Shown here: positions 63,290 through 64,000 of the stretch, piece after piece
Numbering within the stretch: position 1 is the first letter of the stretch
Layout: every line of letters starts with the position of its first letter
NCBI GenBank assembly: GCA_037178625.1
Contig: CM074131.1
Coordinates: 2,666,001-2,730,000 of the forward strand
Direction: 5' to 3'
Length of the DNA stretch: 64,000 bases
Origin: Skeletonema tropicum
Taxonomy: Eukaryota > Bacillariophyta > Thalassiosirophyceae > Thalassiosirales > Thalassiosiraceae
Notes under the pieces: model-generated
Database searches by the model: none
What the model saw: only the letters and a program-made list of their open reading frames with translations
Told to the model about the DNA's origin: nothing
Program-made: the position numbers and the translations under genes

Positions 63290-64000
63290 TTAGCTGCGAG
63301 AGACGACGTCAGCATACGTGGGCTGCTTCTTACCTTTCGTGCCGGCCCACTTATCCTGTTCACTCTGATTTCCAACACACTCCTGTGAGCCTGAATCAAT
63401 GGATTGCATTGGTTTAGACTCATCAATTCTTTCCTTCATCTTATCATAATGACTGGCCATGAGTTCATCAACATCCACTGGACCATGCTCATCGTGGGTA
63501 ATGTTCATGATAATGTTCCTGAATCGTCGGAACTTTGCTCCGCCGAGAGGTTTTGTGAAGAAGTCTCCGATCATTTCATCGGTTGGACAATATTGTAAGA
63601 CTGCTTCCTTTCGCTTCAACACGTCCGCTACAAAGAAGTACCTGACATTCATATGTCTGGTTCGCTTGCTGCTTGAGCCTCTCCCGTTGGTCTCTAGCAA
63701 CATGGCACTCATGTTGTCTTGATGAATGACAGATGGCTTGAGTGGATATCCCTGTGCCTCCATGAAATATCGAGTCCAAAGGATGGCAGGCATATTATCA
63801 TGCACCCCCACGACTTCAGCTTCTGTTGAACTAGTTGTGTTTATCTTTTGACCACTGGATGACCCGTCGATCATTCCCCTTCCGAAGGTCATGTACCCTC
63901 CGGTGTGGCTTCTCATGTCATCGTGCACCGCAAATGCTCCATCAATGAACCAGTGATTTTGGTCGAGGTATTCTGCTTCAATGGTCAGCCGTAGCCATTT
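63290..64000 (-). mobile_element. Ty1/copia retrotransposon, RNase H end of the polyprotein (partial)
   Basis: The minus-strand frame is open to the window edge; about 236 residues are seen. The order HWFIDGAFAVHDDMRSHTGG, then INTTSSTEAEVVGVHD, ILWTRYFMEAQGY, IHQDNMSAMLLETNGRGSS, SKRTRHMNVRYFFVADVL and QYCPTDEMIGDFFTKPLGG is the copia RNase H signature (DAS/DGAF, SSTEAE, QDN, KRTRH, ADxLTKPL). The frame has no stop before the natural end, so this copy may be recent. Reverse transcriptase should lie just to the right of the window. Confidence 0.9.

Overview
This window is nuclear DNA from a photosynthetic stramenopile, most likely a centric diatom. The evidence is as follows. Many predicted proteins start with a signal peptide followed by an ASAFAP-like motif with a key Phe, the usual plastid import signal of diatoms. 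Introns are few, short (72-186 bp) and GT-AG. The window also holds a copia-type retroelement tail and a diatom-style glycine-rich surface protein. No tRNA, rRNA or CRISPR was found.

Layout: 0-36.7 kb is a gene-dense housekeeping region, in order: CIA30-domain protein, LarA-like protein, AT-hook/TFIIS-like nuclear factor, UTP15, plastid triosephosphate isomerase, plastid DapB, MYND protein, NOL10/ENP2, a short inverted-repeat transposon, PRORP, RbfA, RRP42, plastid YchF/OLA1, an FKBP carrying a SAM-like insertion, a silk-like repeat surface protein, RPL10A, an IF1-like protein, an SCCPDH-like oxidoreductase, an unknown plastid membrane protein, a TRP-like channel and a coiled-coil protein. 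Four genes serve ribosome assembly or RNA processing (UTP15, NOL10, RRP42, PRORP) and at least seven are predicted to be plastid proteins.

From 37 kb on the sequence is a nest of mobile DNA. The main discovery is a 12.7 kb DNA transposon at 38,923-51,621. Its ends are 18-bp inverted repeats, flanked by a CA (or CAC) target duplication, and it splits a PIF1-like helicase pseudogene whose two halves rejoin in frame when the element is removed. It carries three genes: a 1,890-aa protein with two separate candidate cysteine-protease sites, an 1,105-aa transposase-like protein on the other strand, and a 460-aa protein of unknown role. A truncated relative of its left end lies at 53,380, inside a retroelement fragment. 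Next come an unclassified 3.46 kb repeat, a decayed PI3-kinase, a secreted adhesin-like protein, an internally deleted 470-bp derivative of the 3.46 kb repeat, and the end of a copia element that runs off the window.

An important caution: five consecutive genes between 5.6 and 12.7 kb (TFIIS-like, UTP15, TIM, DapB, MYND) need eight corrections in total, and every one is a single extra base. Flanking genes need none. Local assembly error is the likeliest cause. The coordinates given for these genes assume the corrections.
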